Assembly (NCBI RefSeq): GCF_001522865.1
Contig: NZ_LOWB01000133.1
Location: 1-64,000, forward strand
Length of the DNA: 64,000 bases
Reading direction: 5' to 3'
DNA from: Burkholderia sp. TSV86
GTDB taxonomy: Bacteria; Pseudomonadota; Gammaproteobacteria; Burkholderiales; Burkholderiaceae
Shown here: positions 46,817 through 58,128 of the stretch, piece after piece
Layout: the number at the start of each line of letters is the position of its first letter
Position numbering within the stretch: position 1 is the first letter of the stretch
Position numbers and translations under genes: made by a program
Notes under the pieces: model-generated
What the model saw: only the letters and a program-made list of their open reading frames with translations
What the model was told of the DNA's origin: nothing
The model's database searches: none

Positions 46817-47752
46817 CTATTCGCTCGTCACGACAAGCCGCTGCGGCGCAAGCACTCCGTGAACCGCGCGTGCGACGCCAAGCAGGCGATCGTCGCCGTC
46901 GTAAACGCGCACGCGCGCGCCCTCGCCGATGTCCGACCGCGCGGCCAGTTCGGCAAGCGGCAAACGCTGGCCGTGCACAAAGCGCTCGGCGAGCGCCGCA
47001 TCAAGCTTCACGCGTGGAAAAGTCGACAGCAGCGCGTCGACCGGCCGCAGCCAGGCGTCGCGCTCGTGCTGCGTCGCGTTCGCCAATGCATCGAGCGTCA
47101 CCGCATGCTCGAGCGACAGCACGCCGACAGCCGTGCGGCGCAGCATCGTCAGATGCGCGCCGCAGCCGAGTGCGCCACCGAGATCCTCGGCCAGCGTGCG
47201 CACATAGGTGCCCTTGCTGCACGTCACGCGAAACCTCACGTCGGGCAGCGTGCACGACAGCATGTCGAGCGCGCGGATCGACACTGCGCGCCCTTCCCGC
47301 TCGACCGTCTGGCCGGCCCGCGCATATTCGTAAAGCGGTTTGCCGTCGCGCTTGAGCGCCGAATACATCGGCGGAACCTGCACGATATCGCCGACGAAGC
47401 GCGCGAGCACCGCTTCGACATCGGCCGGCACGCAACGCACGTCGCGCGTCTCGAGCACGTCACCTTCGGCGTCGCCCGTCGCCGTGCGCACGCCGAGACG
47501 CATCGTCGCCTCATAGGTCTTGTCGGCGTCGAGCAAATCCTGCGAGAACTTCGTCGCTTCACCGAAGCACAGCGGCAGCAACCCTGATGCGAGCGGATCG
47601 AGCGTACCCGTGTGGCCCGCCTTCTTGGCCAGATAAAGGCGCTTTGCATGCATCAGCGCATCGTTGCTGGACAACCCGACCGGTTTGTCGAGCAGCAGCA
47701 CGCCGTCGAGCGCGCGGCGCGCCATTCGGGGGCGAGGTGAAACAGTCGTCAT
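46817..47752 (-). CDS. truB: tRNA pseudouridine-55 synthase
   Basis: 311 residues. Makes pseudouridine 55 in the T-loop of tRNAs. LDGVLLLDKPVGLSSNDAL and the catalytic Asp in GHTGTLDPLASG (D52) are intact, with SALKRDGKPLYEYAR and the later RVTCSKGTYVRTLAEDLG. A C-terminal PUA-like part is present. The ATG at 47750-47752 is chosen over a TTG six bases upstream. Last gene of the rimP-nusA-infB-rbfA-truB unit. Confidence 0.95.
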   Translation of the reverse strand: MTTVSPRPRMARRALDGVLLLDKPVGLSSNDALMHAKRLYLAKKAGHTGTLDPLASGLLPLCFGEATKFSQDLLDADKTYEATMRLGVRTATGDAEGDVLETRDVRCVPADVEAVLARFVGDIVQVPPMYSALKRDGKPLYEYARAGQTVEREGRAVSIRALDMLSCTLPDVRFRVTCSKGTYVRTLAEDLGGALGCGAHLTMLRRTAVGVLSLEHAVTLDALANATQHERDAWLRPVDALLSTFPRVKLDAALAERFVHGQRLPLAELAARSDIGEGARVRVYDGDDRLLGVARAVHGVLAPQRLVVTSE

Positions 47753-47776
47753 GGTCAACGCGTAAGAAATCGTCGC

Positions 47777-48145
47777 TCAATCGTCCTTCGCGCGCGTCGC
47801 GTTCGCCTCGTCGATCAGGCGCGACATCGCGACGGCCTTCTCGATCGTCTGGTCGTAATGGAAATGCAGCGTCGGCACCGTATGAATGTGTAGGCGCTTG
47901 AAAAGCAGATTGTGCAGATGGCCCGCCGCGTGATTGAGCGCCTCCTGCGTGCCGGCGGGGTCGCCCGTCAGCGTCGTGAAGAACACTTTCGCATGCGCAT
48001 AATCGGGCGTGAGTTCGACACTCTGAATCGTCACGATCCCGATCCGCGGATCCTTCACCTCGCGCATGATCAACTCGGACAGATCGCGCTGGATCTGATC
48101 GGCGATCTGCACGTTGCGATTGGGAGAAGTACGTTTTTTCGTCAT
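47777..48145 (-). CDS. rbfA: ribosome-binding factor A
   Basis: 122 residues, full length. A KH-fold protein that binds the 30S subunit and helps mature 16S r[51 protein letters not shown] is the family core. Position between infB and truB is the standard order. Confidence 0.95.
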   Translation of the reverse strand: MTKKRTSPNRNVQIADQIQRDLSELIMREVKDPRIGIVTIQSVELTPDYAHAKVFFTTLTGDPAGTQEALNHAAGHLHNLLFKRLHIHTVPTLHFHYDQTIEKAVAMSRLIDEANATRAKDD

Positions 48146-48202
48146 GATGAATCCGTCATTGCGTGGGGCGGCCGGCCATGCGCGGCTCACACCGCCATGA
48201 AA

Positions 48203-48236
48203 ATGGGCGGGACAGGCCCGCGCCTGCCCCGCCCAT
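48203..48236 (-). other. intercistronic hairpin between infB and rbfA
   Basis: ATGGGCGGG pairs with CCCGCCCAT, extended by ACAGG/CCTG pairing inside. It lies 17 bases after the infB stop without a T-run; it may be an RNA-processing or stability element. Confidence 0.5.
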
Positions 48237-48252
48237 GAGCCTGCACGCCGTC

Positions 48253-51168
48253 TTACAGCGTACGCGCGACTTCGGTGACTTCGAACACTTCGAACTGATC
48301 GCCTTCGACGATATCGTTGAAGTTCTTGACCGACATACCGCACTCGAAGCCTTGCTTCACTTCCTTCACGTCATCCTTGAAGCGCTTGAGCGATTCGAGT
48401 TCGCCCGTGAAGATCACGACGTTGTTGCGCAGCACGCGCACCGACGACGAGCGCTTGACGATGCCATCCGTCACCATACAGCCGGCGACCGTGCCGACCT
48501 TCGGCACCTTGAACACCTGGCGCACCTCGACCATGCCCGTCACGACCTCGCGCTTCTCCGGCGCGAGCATGCCCGACATCGCCGCCTTCACCTCATCCAC
48601 GGCGTCGTAGATGATGTTGTAGTAGCGGATATCGATGCCGTTCGCTTCGGCCAGCTTGCGTGCCTGCGCATCGGCGCGCGTATTGAAGCCGATGATGACG
48701 GCCTTCGACGCGGTCGCCAGGTTGACGTCGCTTTCGCTGATCCCGCCCACCGCGCTGTGCACGATCTGCACGCGCACCTCGTTGGTCGACAGCTTGAGCA
48801 GCGATTGCACCAGCGCTTCCTGCGAGCCTTGCACGTCCGCCTTGATGATGAGCGGCAGATTTTGCACTTCGCCTTCGCCCATCTGCTCGAGCATGCTTTC
48901 GAGCTTCGCTGCCTGCTGCTTCGCGAGCTTCACATCGCGGAACTTGCCCTGGCGGAACAGCGCGATTTCGCGCGCCTTGCGCTCGTCCGGCAGCACGATC
49001 ACTTCCTCGCCCGCGCCCGGCACTTCGGACAGGCCCTGGATCTCGACCGGAATCGACGGGCCGGCTTCCTTCGTCGGCTTGCCGTTCTCGTCGAGCATCG
49101 CGCGCACGCGGCCGTAGGCCGTGCCCGCGAGCACGATGTCGCCGCGGTTCAGCGTGCCGGACTGCACAAGCACCGTCGCGACCGGGCCCTTGCCCTTGTC
49201 GAGCTTCGCTTCGATCACGAGGCCCTTTGCCGGCGCCTCGACAGGCGCCTTCAATTCGAGCACTTCCGCTTGCAGCAGCACGTTTTCGAGCAGATCGTCG
49301 ATACCCGAGCCCGTCTTCGCCGACACCGGCACGAACGGTGAATCGCCGCCGTACTCTTCCGGCACGACGCCTTCCGCGACAAGCTCCTGCTTCACGCGGT
49401 CCGGATTCGCCTCCGGCTTGTCGATCTTGTTGATCGCAACGACGATCGGCACCCCGCCCGCTTTCGCGTGCGCAATCGCTTCCTTCGTCTGCGGCATCAC
49501 TCCGTCATCGGCCGCCACCACCAGGACCACGATGTCGGTTGCCTTCGCGCCACGTGCGCGCATCGCCGTGAACGCCTCGTGACCCGGCGTGTCGAGGAAC
49601 GTGACGACGCCGCGCGGCGTTTCGACGTGATACGCGCCGATGTGCTGCGTGATGCCGCCCGCTTCGCCCGCTGCGACTTTCGCGCGGCGGATGTAGTCGA
49701 GCAGCGACGTTTTGCCGTGGTCGACGTGACCCATCACGGTCACCACCGGCGGACGCGTCAGTTGCTCCGCGTCGCTGCCGGCCTCGCCTTCGACGAGAAG
49801 CGCTTCCGGATCGTCGAGCTTCGCCGCGACCGCACGATGGCCCAGCTCCTCGACGACGATCATCGCCGTTTCCTGGTCGAGCACCTGATTGATCGTGACC
49901 ATCTGGCCCATCTTCATCATCACCTTGATGACTTCCGATGCCTTGATGGCCATCTTGTGCGACAGATCGGCCACCGAGATGGTTTCCGGCACGTGCACTT
50001 CCCGCACGATCGGCTCGGTCGGCGCCTGGAACGACGACGCATTGTCCTGGTGCTTGCCGCGCCCCTTCGGGCCGCCGCGCCAACCGCGATCGACGCCGCC
50101 GCTCGAATCGCCGCGCGTCTTGATCCCGCGGCGTTTGGCGGCGTCATCCTGCCAGCCGCCCTTGCCTCCGCCCGGCTTCTTGTTGCGATCGCCTGCGGGC
50201 GCCGACGTGGCGGGCGCGGCCGGCGCGCCGCCGCCCGCCGCCTTCTTCGGCGCGGGACGCGCGGCAGCGGCCGCCTCGCCGGCCGGCTTTGCCGGCTTGT
50301 GAAGCGTGCCCTTCGCCTCGGCAGCCTTCGCGGCAGGCGGCGCCGCGGCCGGCTTCGGCTCGGGCGCCTTCACCTGCGCGCGGCGCGGCGTGTTCATCAT
50401 TTCGCGAATCGCGCGCGCTTCCGCCTCAGCGGCTTCGCGGCGCTTGCGGATTTCCTCCTGCTCGGCGCGCGCCTTATCGGCAGCCTCGCGTGCAGCATCC
50501 TCGGCCTTCTTCGCCGCTTCTCGCTGCGCGGCGCGCTCGGCGGCCGCGCGCTCTTCCTCCTGCACGGACTGCTGGGACTGCGCGCGCTGCGCCGCAGCCG
50601 CCTCTTCCCGGGCCGCGGCCTGCGCGGCCTCGGCCGCGCGCTTGGCCGCCGCCTCCTCTTCCGCGCGACGTCGCTCGGCCTCTGCCGCTTCCTCGCGGGC
50701 GCGGCGTTCGGCCTCCTCGCGCTCGAGGCGCTCCTGGCGCTCGCGCAGTTCCTGCGCCTGCTTTTCGAGCAGCTCGGCCTCGCGGCGCGCCTCTTCCTCG
50801 CGACGCTTGAGTTCGGCGTCCGCCTGCTCGTCGGCCTGCGCCTGCTCGGCGCCCGCCTCGTTGACGTCGTCGCGCTTGACGAACGTGCGCTTCTTGCGCA
50901 CTTCGACCTGAATGGTGCGAGCCTTACCCGTCGCATCGGCCTGCTTGATCTCGGACGTATGTCGGCGAGTCAGCGTGATCTTGCGCTTGTCGCCATCGGT
51001 CGCACCGTGCGACTTGCGCAAATGATCGAGCAGACGCGCCTTGTCCGTCTCCGACAGCGCATCGTCCTCGCTCGCTTTCTGGACGCCCGCAGCCTGCAGT
51101 TGTTCGAGCAGCACACCAGCAGGCATTTTCAGTTCCGCGGCAAATTGGGCTACGTTGTTACTCGCCAT
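48253..51168 (-). CDS. infB: translation initiation factor IF-2
   Basis: 971 residues. Brings initiator tRNA to the 30S subunit with GTP. An N-terminal IF2_N domain ([25 protein letters not shown]), a very long charged helical and Ala/Lys-rich linker (about 105-380), a second IF2_N-like domain (390-450), then the GTPase: G1 GHVDHGKTS (480-488), [21 protein letters not shown], and the C-terminal domains to TEVARTL. Follows nusA by 91 bases. Length is normal for Burkholderia. Confidence 0.97.
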   Translation of the reverse strand: MASNNVAQFAAELKMPAGVLLEQLQAAGVQKASEDDALSETDKARLLDHLRKSHGATDGDKRKITLTRRHTSEIKQADATGKARTIQVEVRKKRTFVKRDDVNEAGAEQAQADEQADAELKRREEEARREAELLEKQAQELRERQERLEREEAERRAREEAAEAERRRAEEEAAAKRAAEAAQAAAREEAAAAQRAQSQQSVQEEERAAAERAAQREAAKKAEDAAREAADKARAEQEEIRKRREAAEAEARAIREMMNTPRRAQVKAPEPKPAAAPPAAKAAEAKGTLHKPAKPAGEAAAAARPAPKKAAGGGAPAAPATSAPAGDRNKKPGGGKGGWQDDAAKRRGIKTRGDSSGGVDRGWRGGPKGRGKHQDNASSFQAPTEPIVREVHVPETISVADLSHKMAIKASEVIKVMMKMGQMVTINQVLDQETAMIVVEELGHRAVAAKLDDPEALLVEGEAGSDAEQLTRPPVVTVMGHVDHGKTSLLDYIRRAKVAAGEAGGITQHIGAYHVETPRGVVTFLDTPGHEAFTAMRARGAKATDIVVLVVAADDGVMPQTKEAIAHAKAGGVPIVVAINKIDKPEANPDRVKQELVAEGVVPEEYGGDSPFVPVSAKTGSGIDDLLENVLLQAEVLELKAPVEAPAKGLVIEAKLDKGKGPVATVLVQSGTLNRGDIVLAGTAYGRVRAMLDENGKPTKEAGPSIPVEIQGLSEVPGAGEEVIVLPDERKAREIALFRQGKFRDVKLAKQQAAKLESMLEQMGEGEVQNLPLIIKADVQGSQEALVQSLLKLSTNEVRVQIVHSAVGGISESDVNLATASKAVIIGFNTRADAQARKLAEANGIDIRYYNIIYDAVDEVKAAMSGMLAPEKREVVTGMVEVRQVFKVPKVGTVAGCMVTDGIVKRSSSVRVLRNNVVIFTGELESLKRFKDDVKEVKQGFECGMSVKNFNDIVEGDQFEVFEVTEVARTL

Positions 51169-51259
51169 TCATTCCTCTTAGTGCAAGGACCGATTCCTTG
51201 CGGTTAGCATCGGGTCAGGCCTTCCGGCCGCCAGCAAATCAGTTCGCCATGATCGTGTC

Positions 51260-52735
51260 TCACTGGAACCAGTGTTCGCGCGCCTTCATGATCAGCGCCT
51301 TCGCCGCCTCCTCGTCGACGCCCGTCATCTCGGTGAGTTCGTCAACCGCCAGCTCCGCGAGATCGTCGCGCGTCTGCACGCCGTGCTCGGCGAGCTTCGC
51401 GACCAGCTCGGGCGTCACGCCTTCCAGGCTCTTCAAATCGAGCGCGGCATTCTCGACCTTCTCCTCGTTCGCGATCGCCATCGTCAACAACGCATCGCGT
51501 GCGCGGTTGCGCAACTCATGGACGGTGTCCTCGTCAAACGCCTCGATCTCGAGCATTTCGTTCAACGGCACATAGGCGATCTCTTCGAGACTCGTAAAGC
51601 CCTCGTCGATCAGGATATCGGCAACTTCCTCGTCGACGTCGAGGCGCGCCATGAAGAGGCCGCGCAGCGTGTCGCGCTCTTCGTTTTGCTTCTGCGCGGA
51701 TTCGTCCGGCGTCATGATATTGATCTGCCAGCCGGTCAGCTCGCTGGCAAGGCGAACGTTCTGGCCGCTACGGCCGATCGCGACGGCCAGCTCGCTCTCG
51801 TCGACGACGACATCCATCGAATGCTTTTCCTCGTCGACGACGATCGATTGGACGGCCGCCGGCGCAAGCGCGCCGATGACGAACTGGGCGGGATCGTCCG
51901 ACCATAGCACGATGTCGATGTTTTCGCCACCAAGCTCGTTTCTCACCGCCTGCACGCGCGAGCCGCGGATGCCGACGCAAGTGCCGATCGGGTCGATCCG
52001 CTTGTCGTATGCGACGACGCCGATCTTCGCGCGCACGCCGGGATCGCGCGCCGCCGCCTTGATCTCGAGCAGACCCTGCTCGATTTCCGGCACTTCCATC
52101 TCGAAAAGCTTCATCAGGAATTCCGGCGCGGTGCGCGACAGCTCGATCTGAGGGCCGCGCGCGGTGCGGTCGACCTTCGCGATGTACGCGCGCACACGGT
52201 CGCCGACGCGCAGGTTTTCCTTCGGAATGAGCTGATCACGGCGCAGCAGCGCCTCGACACGCCCCGATTCGACGATGAAATTGCCCTTGTCGAGCCGTTT
52301 CACCGTGCCGGTCATGATTTTCTCGCCGCGCTCCAGATAGTCGTTCAGGATCTGCTCGCGCTCGGCATCGCGCACCTTCTGCAGAATCACCTGCTTGGCC
52401 GCCTGCGCGCCGATGCGGCCGAATTCGATCGACGGCACCGATTCCTCGATGTAGTCGCCCACCTCGACGTCCGGCTTCTGCTCACGCGCCTCGAACAACA
52501 GGATCTCGCGATCCGGCTCCTGCAGGCCGGCCTCGTCGGGCACGACCAGCCAGCGCCGGAAGGTTTCGTGTTCGCCGCTTTCGCGATCGATATGGACGCG
52601 GATCTCGGCGCCCTCATCGAACAGTTTCTTGGATGCCGATGCAAGCGCGGCTTCGAGCGCGCCCAGCACGACGTCCTTGTCGACGTTCTTTTCGCGCGCC
52701 AGCGCATCCACCAACATCAACACTTCGCGACTCAT
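51260..52735 (-). CDS. nusA: transcription termination/antitermination factor NusA
   Basis: 491 residues. Binds RNA polymerase and controls pausing, termination and antitermination. N-terminal domain (1-130), S1 domain ([29 protein letters not shown]), two KH domains ([31 protein letters not shown] and [22 protein letters not shown]), and two acidic repeats at the C-terminus. The start overlaps the rimP stop (ATGA), so translation is coupled. Confidence 0.97.
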   Translation of the reverse strand: MSREVLMLVDALAREKNVDKDVVLGALEAALASASKKLFDEGAEIRVHIDRESGEHETFRRWLVVPDEAGLQEPDREILLFEAREQKPDVEVGDYIEESVPSIEFGRIGAQAAKQVILQKVRDAEREQILNDYLERGEKIMTGTVKRLDKGNFIVESGRVEALLRRDQLIPKENLRVGDRVRAYIAKVDRTARGPQIELSRTAPEFLMKLFEMEVPEIEQGLLEIKAAARDPGVRAKIGVVAYDKRIDPIGTCVGIRGSRVQAVRNELGGENIDIVLWSDDPAQFVIGALAPAAVQSIVVDEEKHSMDVVVDESELAVAIGRSGQNVRLASELTGWQINIMTPDESAQKQNEERDTLRGLFMARLDVDEEVADILIDEGFTSLEEIAYVPLNEMLEIEAFDEDTVHELRNRARDALLTMAIANEEKVENAALDLKSLEGVTPELVAKLAEHGVQTRDDLAELAVDELTEMTGVDEEAAKALIMKAREHWFQ

Positions 52736-53199
52736 TGTTTGCGGCTCCTAAAGTCAACGTGCGGAATCAGGCGAGCTTTGTCGATATCGGCCAGCGTGAA
52801 ATCCAGCATCGCGGCCTCGCCTTTCTTCCTCTCAAATTCCAAACCGATCGTCTCGCCGTTCGGCGCATGCAGAATGCCACGGTACGTCTTGCGCCCGTCC
52901 AACGGCTTTTTCAAGGTGATGACGGCTTCGCTGCCCGCGAAACGCGTGAAATCAGCCAGCCTCTTCAACGGCCGGTCGAGCCCCGGCGACGAGACCTCGA
53001 GCCGTTCGTAATCGATGTTTTCGACCGTCAGTACGTGCTGGAGCTGACGCGTGACCTTCTCGCAATCGTCGATCGTAATGCCGGCGGGCTGATCGATGTA
53101 GATGTAGACGCAGACCATGCCGCGCCCGGTGCGCTCGAGATCCACGAGCTCGTAGCCGAGCCCCGTGACCGTGGTTTCTATCAGTTCCGTCAGTTGCAC
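52732..53199 (-). CDS. rimP: ribosome maturation factor RimP
   Basis: 155 residues. Needed for 30S maturation. [56 protein letters not shown] and [21 protein letters not shown] are the family signatures. The start is GTG, supported by GAGGACACT upstream. First gene of the operon, preceded by a promoter-like element and an intrinsic terminator in its leader. Confidence 0.95.
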   Translation of the reverse strand: MQLTELIETTVTGLGYELVDLERTGRGMVCVYIYIDQPAGITIDDCEKVTRQLQHVLTVENIDYERLEVSSPGLDRPLKRLADFTRFAGSEAVITLKKPLDGRKTYRGILHAPNGETIGLEFERKKGEAAMLDFTLADIDKARLIPHVDFRSRKQ

Positions 53200-53302
53200 A
53201 GTGTCCTCTCAGGTGTCCGCGCCCGCCCCTCGCGATTCACCCGCTGAACGCGCGCCTTAGCCGGCGCAGGAAGCGCTACCCGAGATGCCCAACCGTTTCG
53301 GC

Positions 53303-53327
53303 AAAAAAAAATGGGCGCAACGCCCAT
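53303..53327 (-). terminator. intrinsic terminator in the rimP-nusA-infB leader (attenuator candidate)
   Basis: Read on the minus strand, ATGGGCG-TTG-CGCCCAT is followed by a run of eight or nine T. It lies 104 bases upstream of rimP and 60 bases downstream of a promoter-like element facing the same way. No gene lies between them that it could serve. Confidence 0.8.
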
Positions 53328-53387
53328 CTTGTTACCGGTGGTCGCACCTGAGCTGCACATCGAATCCGTACGCCCAGCGACTTTGCG

Positions 53388-53416
53388 ATTATAGCGAGTT
53401 CTGGGCCGGACGCAAA
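53388..53416 (-). promoter_or_regulatory. putative promoter of the rimP operon
   Basis: Minus strand: perfect -10 TATAAT (53388-53393) with a weak -35 TTTGCG (53411-53416), spacing 17. Transcription would begin near 53381 and meet the terminator at 53327-53303. Confidence 0.55.
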
Positions 53417-54107
53417 GCGCCACCCCGCCAAATCGGCGCAAAATCGGCGTGAAATGGGAATTTTGCGGGGCATTTGCAACATGCGGGATCATTGCAAAGC
53501 GTGGCGCGCCGCGTTTTGCACAGCTTGCCAGCCACGCGGGCGATTTCAATACCCGGCGAAATGAAATGCGCCGTCGCGCCTCTCGTCATTATCGCCGTGG
53601 CTGTCGGCAATAACTTGCCGGCCGGTGCGCGCCCGAACCGCGCAAGCAGGGCATCGCGCCAAGCGGCGCCGGCATCAGCCGCCTCAGGGCTCTGCTTGCC
53701 GGGCGCCGCCGGCATTGATCCGGCCGGGGAGTTGCTGATCGAGCCGGCGACCGACACGACGCAGTTCCAGCCGGAATCGCCCGCCGCGGCAGCGCCAAGA
53801 CGGTTATCCGAGGAAAACCACCGCTAAGCGTCGGCTGTCGGCCCCAACCGCTCGACTTCGTTCGCGGCCCGCACCACCGCCGCCTTCGCCCGCCCCGAAC
53901 AGCGGCGCGCCGCGCCGCCCCTGCTCGGTTCACGCGAAGGCGGCGGTGGGCAGACCGCAAACGATCAGCGTGCGCCCTGCACCTGCTGCGCCAGCAACCA
54001 GTACAGCCAACGCAACCGCGGCACCACGATTTCCTTCCACGCGGCGACGCGAGCCTTGCTCGAACTCCACTTTTTGGATTGGAGGTGCTGACTTCGTATT
54101 CCTCCGC
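53417..54107. other. stretch without a supported gene
   Basis: About 690 bases. Open frames exist on both strands (for example 53389-53757 minus and 53474-53827 plus), but they have no recognisable domains, ribosome sites or codon pattern like their neighbours. The next feature is a gene remnant, so this may be decaying DNA. Confidence 0.5.
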
Positions 54108-54266
54108 CTACCGGCGGCAACGAAAGCCAAGCCGCTCGGCCTGCGCGCGGTAGCTATCGTCGTTGTAAATCACCATGCCGCGCCAGCGCCCCCAAAGTTC
54201 CCGGCCGAACGCGAAGAACGGATGCATGTCTCCTGACATGCCGTCGTTGACCAAGACGATGTTCAT
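54108..54266 (-). pseudogene. glycosyltransferase N-terminal remnant
   Basis: 52 residues reading MNIVLVNDGMSGDMHPFFAF then GRELWGRWRG... SYRAQAERLGFRCRR, which resembles the opening of glycosyltransferases of the UDP-glycosyltransferase/rhamnosyltransferase type (G-x-x-GD-x-x-P-F followed by GREL). The rest of a 400-residue enzyme is missing. Its ATG overlaps (ATGA) the end of a 44-codon frame upstream, suggesting a former operon. Confidence 0.5.
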
Positions 54267-54770
54267 TGAACTCCTGCCCACCTGCGCCCGGGAACGGCAA
54301 TCAGACCGCATGTCGGCCGCGCGAATCGAACGGGCAGCGCCGGACGCCATATGGCCGACGCATGGGTAATCTCGTTGCTGGCGGTCATAAGCATGCGTTG
54401 CGAGCCCTCTTATTGAGCATTGCAAAGCAACCCTCAGCGGCATTCGACACCGCATGGCGCGACGAAACACGTGCGGCAAGCGCGCGCGACGATGTGGGAC
54501 GCAGCACCGGACGCGCCGGTAAATGGTGCATGAAATTCGATGAGGATCGAGATCCCCCGCCGATCGCCCCCGGCATGTTCGACAGCACGGGAAGGCGCCC
54601 CAGCACATGGAGAAATGGGCCGGGCCGGTTGCGCCAAGGGTGGCGGAACCGGCCGGCATGAGCGGAGGAACATCCGGTATGTTCAGGGCCTTGGCCGGCC
54701 CCGCGGCGCGCGATCAAGAATGCCGCCGCCACGCAACGAGTTTGCGCCGGCCTTTCGCCAGCTTCGCCGC
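54267..54770. other. stretch without a supported gene
   Basis: 504 bases between the glycosyltransferase remnant and rluB. Apart from the short 44-codon frame ending at the remnant's start codon, no domain, promoter or terminator could be supported. Confidence 0.45.
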
Positions 54771-56426
54771 TTACCGGCCGCGTGAACGATTACACGGCGG
54801 CATATGCGGTTGGCCATTATTGCGGCCGCCGCCCGCATTACCGTCTGCCGCCGCCCGATTGCCATTCGCGTTTCGGCCGCCCTTGCCGCCGGCGCCGCGC
54901 TTGTTGCCACCGGCTCCGTAGGACGCGCGGTTGCCGTCGATATCGCGGCCGCCTTGGCGCCCGCCTCCGCCATATACCGGCAGGCCCGAGTAACCGCCGA
55001 GGCCGGCGCCGAAACCACCGCCGCCCGCCAGGCCGCGCCGACCCCGGCGGGGCTGATCGAGCTGACCGTGCGCCGTCAGCACCGGTTCGCGGCTGATAAA
55101 ACCCATCGACGTCTGCATCGGATCAGGCTGGCGGCGCTCGGCCGGGCCGCCGCGCTTGCCCTTGTCGTCGGTCGGCACTTTCAGTCCGACCGACGCCATC
55201 AGGCGGCGCACCTGCGCATCGTCCAGCTCCTCCCAGCGGCCGCGCTTCAGGCCGCGCGGCAGCGGAATCGGGCCGTGACGCGTGCGGATCAGACGGCTCA
55301 CCATCAGGCCAACCGCCTCGAACATCCGGCGCACCTCGCGATTGCGCCCTTCCGCAAGCGCGACGTGATACCAATGATTCGTCCCCTCGCCGCCGCCGTC
55401 GCGGATGCGCAGGAAATTCGCCGGGCCGTCGTCGAGTTCGACGCCATGCAGCAGCTTTTGGCGCGACGCCTCGGTCAGCTCGCCGACAACCCGCACCGCA
55501 TATTCACGCTCGACGCTATAGCGCGGATGCATGAAGCGGTTCGCGAGATCACCCGACGTCGTCAACATCAACAGACCTTCAGTATTGAAATCGAGGCGGC
55601 CGACCGCGAGCCACTTCGCGGTCTTCATCGGCGGCAGCCGATCGAACACCGACGGCCGCCCCTCCGGATCCGCATGACTCACGATCTCGCCGGTCGGTTT
55701 GTGATAGAGCAGCACACGCGGCGGCTTGTTCGGAAGCTTGCGCTTGACCGGCTTGCCGTTGATTCGAACCTGGTCGGTCGGCATGATCCGCTGGCCGATA
55801 TGCGCTGGCTCGCCATTGACCGACACGCGGCCGGCGATGATCAGCTCCTCCATCTCGCGACGCGAGCCCATACCCGCTTCCGCCAGCACCTTATGCAACT
55901 TCGGTGCATCGTCATCCGGCGACAGCACGCGCTTCGGCTGCTGCCCCTGGCGGCCGCGACGCAGCATCGGCGCGCGCACGCCGCCGCCCTGCGAATTGTT
56001 ATCAGCATCGAACGCAGGCGAAATCACATACGCAAACAAATCGTCCTGGCTCGCCTCGGCGGCCGCCGGCGTGCTCCGCTTGCCCTGCTGCCGCGCGGCA
56101 CCTTCGCGTTTGCCGGCCGCCGCCGGCTTGCGCGGCGCTTTCGCGACCGCATCCTTGTTGCGCGGCGCGCGCGCCGGCGCCTTCGCCGCGCCGGCATCGC
56201 CCGCCGCCATTGCGTCGGATTGCTCCGCGCTATCGGTATTCTTCGATTTTGCAGCCGCGCGACGGCGCGCGATCAAGCTGCGCGGACCGCGCCGCAGACC
56301 GCGGCGCGGACGCTCTTCACCGCCCGCATCCTGAGTCTGAGCAGGCTGCTCGGGCGCATCGCTGGCGCGCGCCACCGCGACGGCATGCGCGGCTTCAGAC
56401 GAATCGATGTCGTGGATATCTGTCAA
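54771..56426 (-). CDS. rluB: 23S rRNA pseudouridine-2605 synthase RluB-like, with long disordered ends
   Basis: 551 residues. The central part is a complete RluB/RsuA enzyme: S4 RNA-binding domain ([30 protein letters not shown], 176-205), catalytic Asp in [14 protein letters not shown] (D279) and [31 protein letters not shown]. About 170 residues of basic Ala/Arg/Lys-rich sequence precede it and about 110 Gly/Arg/Asn-rich residues follow, together half the protein; both look disordered and suited to RNA binding. It follows scpB by 63 bases; scpB-rluB is a common pair. Confidence 0.92.
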   Translation of the reverse strand: MTDIHDIDSSEAAHAVAVARASDAPEQPAQTQDAGGEERPRRGLRRGPRSLIARRRAAAKSKNTDSAEQSDAMAAGDAGAAKAPARAPRNKDAVAKAPRKPAAAGKREGAARQQGKRSTPAAAEASQDDLFAYVISPAFDADNNSQGGGVRAPMLRRGRQGQQPKRVLSPDDDAPKLHKVLAEAGMGSRREMEELIIAGRVSVNGEPAHIGQRIMPTDQVRINGKPVKRKLPNKPPRVLLYHKPTGEIVSHADPEGRPSVFDRLPPMKTAKWLAVGRLDFNTEGLLMLTTSGDLANRFMHPRYSVEREYAVRVVGELTEASRQKLLHGVELDDGPANFLRIRDGGGEGTNHWYHVALAEGRNREVRRMFEAVGLMVSRLIRTRHGPIPLPRGLKRGRWEELDDAQVRRLMASVGLKVPTDDKGKRGGPAERRQPDPMQTSMGFISREPVLTAHGQLDQPRRGRRGLAGGGGFGAGLGGYSGLPVYGGGGRQGGRDIDGNRASYGAGGNKRGAGGKGGRNANGNRAAADGNAGGGRNNGQPHMPPCNRSRGR

Positions 56427-56489
56427 AACAACCTCAAAATGTCAGGTCTCGCGCCCGTCACGGGCACGGCTAGGGTTGGTCGCCCGTTT

Positions 56490-57824
56490 TCACGCGCGGT
56501 GTTGCGCGGGCGCCTCGACGTCCGGCGCATCATCGATGCGCGGCGCCTCGCCGTCCTGCCGCGCGTGCCCGGGGGCCGCCTCGCTTGAACTGCGCACGGC
56601 GTCGGCAAGACTGTCGGACGAATCGTCCAACGCCTGCTGCACGTGCGCCTGGACCGGCCCGGCGTCGCTCCGGACGCCGCCGATCTGGCCTGGGTCTTCT
56701 TCCTGCTTCACTCGGCCCACCGCCGGCTCGGCGGTCACCTCGCGATTGGCTGTATCCGCCGCCGCGGCGCCATCCTCATTCGCCGCGGCGCCCCGATGCT
56801 CGGGTACATTCGCCGGCACGCCAGCCGATTCGGCGCGCGGAAGCGCATCACCGCCGGCAAATTCGATCGACGACGAGGCGCTGTCATGCGCAATCGTTTC
56901 TTCATCTTCGGCATGCGTCGCCGCATCATCGCCGGCAACAGCCTGCGCATTCGCGGCCCCGCCGCCGCGCACAGCCGTTCCAACCGACGCAGCCGGTTCA
57001 CCGCCGAAAGCGGGACGACCGGCATCTTCGAACCCAGCCGGCCCGGCCGGCATCGCGCCGCTGCCGTCGGCAACGGCGGCGTCCCCGGCTGCGTCGCCGG
57101 ATACGTCTAAACCGGCATTCACCGCCGGCCCGGCCGAATCGGCGCGGCCCGCCGCACCGCCAACACCAACAATACCGGACTGCGCCTCGTCACCCGGTGC
57201 CGCCGCTTCGTCGGCTTCCGCGATCGCGCCGCCCGGTGCGTCGTCGCCCTGTGCGTCGTCATCCGGGAAATCGATTGCCTGCTGCGCGAGCAGGCTCGCC
57301 TCCAGATGCGCGGCGGGCTCTTCGAGGGCCGGCAGATCGTCGAGCGCCGCCAAGCCGAGGTCGTCAAGAAACTGCTTCGTCGTTGCGTAGAGCGCCGGAC
57401 GCCCCGGCACGTCGCGATGACCGATCACCTCGATCCAGCCGCGATCCTCCAACTGCTTGACAACCTGCGTGTTGACCGTGACACCGCGAATTTCCTCGAT
57501 ATCGCCGCGGGTCACCGGCTGCCGGTACGCGATGATTGCCAGCGTCTCCAGCACCGCCCGAGAATATTTCGGCGGTTTCTCCGGGTGCAGCCGGTCGAGA
57601 TAAGTGCGCATCGCCGGCTTGCTCTGGAAGCGCCAGCCCGACGCCAACCCAACGAGTTCCACGCCGCGGCCGGACCACTCCTGTTTCAGATCTTCGAGCA
57701 GTGTTCGGACTGTATCCGCCGACACGCCGTCGGCGAAGAGCTTGCGCAAATCGCCGAGCTTCAGCGGTTCCTGCGCGCAGATCAAAGCAGTCTCGAGGAC
57801 GATTTTCGCCTCTTGGGTATTCAT
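56490..57824 (-). CDS. scpB: chromosome segregation protein ScpB with a long acidic tail
   Basis: 444 residues. Residues 1-180 are a normal Scp[79 protein letters not shown] (two winged-helix domains), which binds ScpA and SMC in the condensin complex. The remaining 260 residues are low-complexity, rich in Ala, Gly, Asp and Glu, with no domain. Most ScpB proteins are about 180-300 residues. Codon use in the tail stays GC-rich like the rest. Confidence 0.9.
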   Translation of the reverse strand: MNTQEAKIVLETALICAQEPLKLGDLRKLFADGVSADTVRTLLEDLKQEWSGRGVELVGLASGWRFQSKPAMRTYLDRLHPEKPPKYSRAVLETLAIIAYRQPVTRGDIEEIRGVTVNTQVVKQLEDRGWIEVIGHRDVPGRPALYATTKQFLDDLGLAALDDLPALEEPAAHLEASLLAQQAIDFPDDDAQGDDAPGGAIAEADEAAAPGDEAQSGIVGVGGAAGRADSAGPAVNAGLDVSGDAAGDAAVADGSGAMPAGPAGFEDAGRPAFGGEPAASVGTAVRGGGAANAQAVAGDDAATHAEDEETIAHDSASSSIEFAGGDALPRAESAGVPANVPEHRGAAANEDGAAAADTANREVTAEPAVGRVKQEEDPGQIGGVRSDAGPVQAHVQQALDDSSDSLADAVRSSSEAAPGHARQDGEAPRIDDAPDVEAPAQHRA

Positions 57825-58128
57825 GCAGCTAAGTCAGACCCTGTGGTCAAACGAACCGGATCAATCGAACAGACGTAAGGAACGGAAGACGCGCTCGCCC
57901 GATTCTGATCGGTCATATTGATGGGAGCACGAACCGGGGGTGGCGAAACAGCTTTCAAGCCCAACCCGAACCGGACGGAACAGCGCGGAACCCTACGTCG
58001 GAGCCGCGTGACTGAGCGCCATCTTACGCAAAATTGCCCGGTGCGTAAAGATAAAGAGCGGATAAAATGCGTGCGGCAAAAGACACTTTGCGCAAGCGCC
58101 TTTCATCCGTGAACATCCGCCGCAGGCG
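57825..58128. other. intergenic region upstream of scpB
   Basis: 304 bases between scpB and the LysR gene, both on the minus strand. It should hold the scpB promoter and the lysR terminator, but no convincing element was identified and no gene is seen. Confidence 0.4.

Noticed and set aside
53389..53757. A 122-codon minus-strand frame and an overlapping plus-strand frame with a short hydrophobic stretch
   Set aside because: No ribosome site, family resemblance or neighbour support; it also covers the rimP promoter region.
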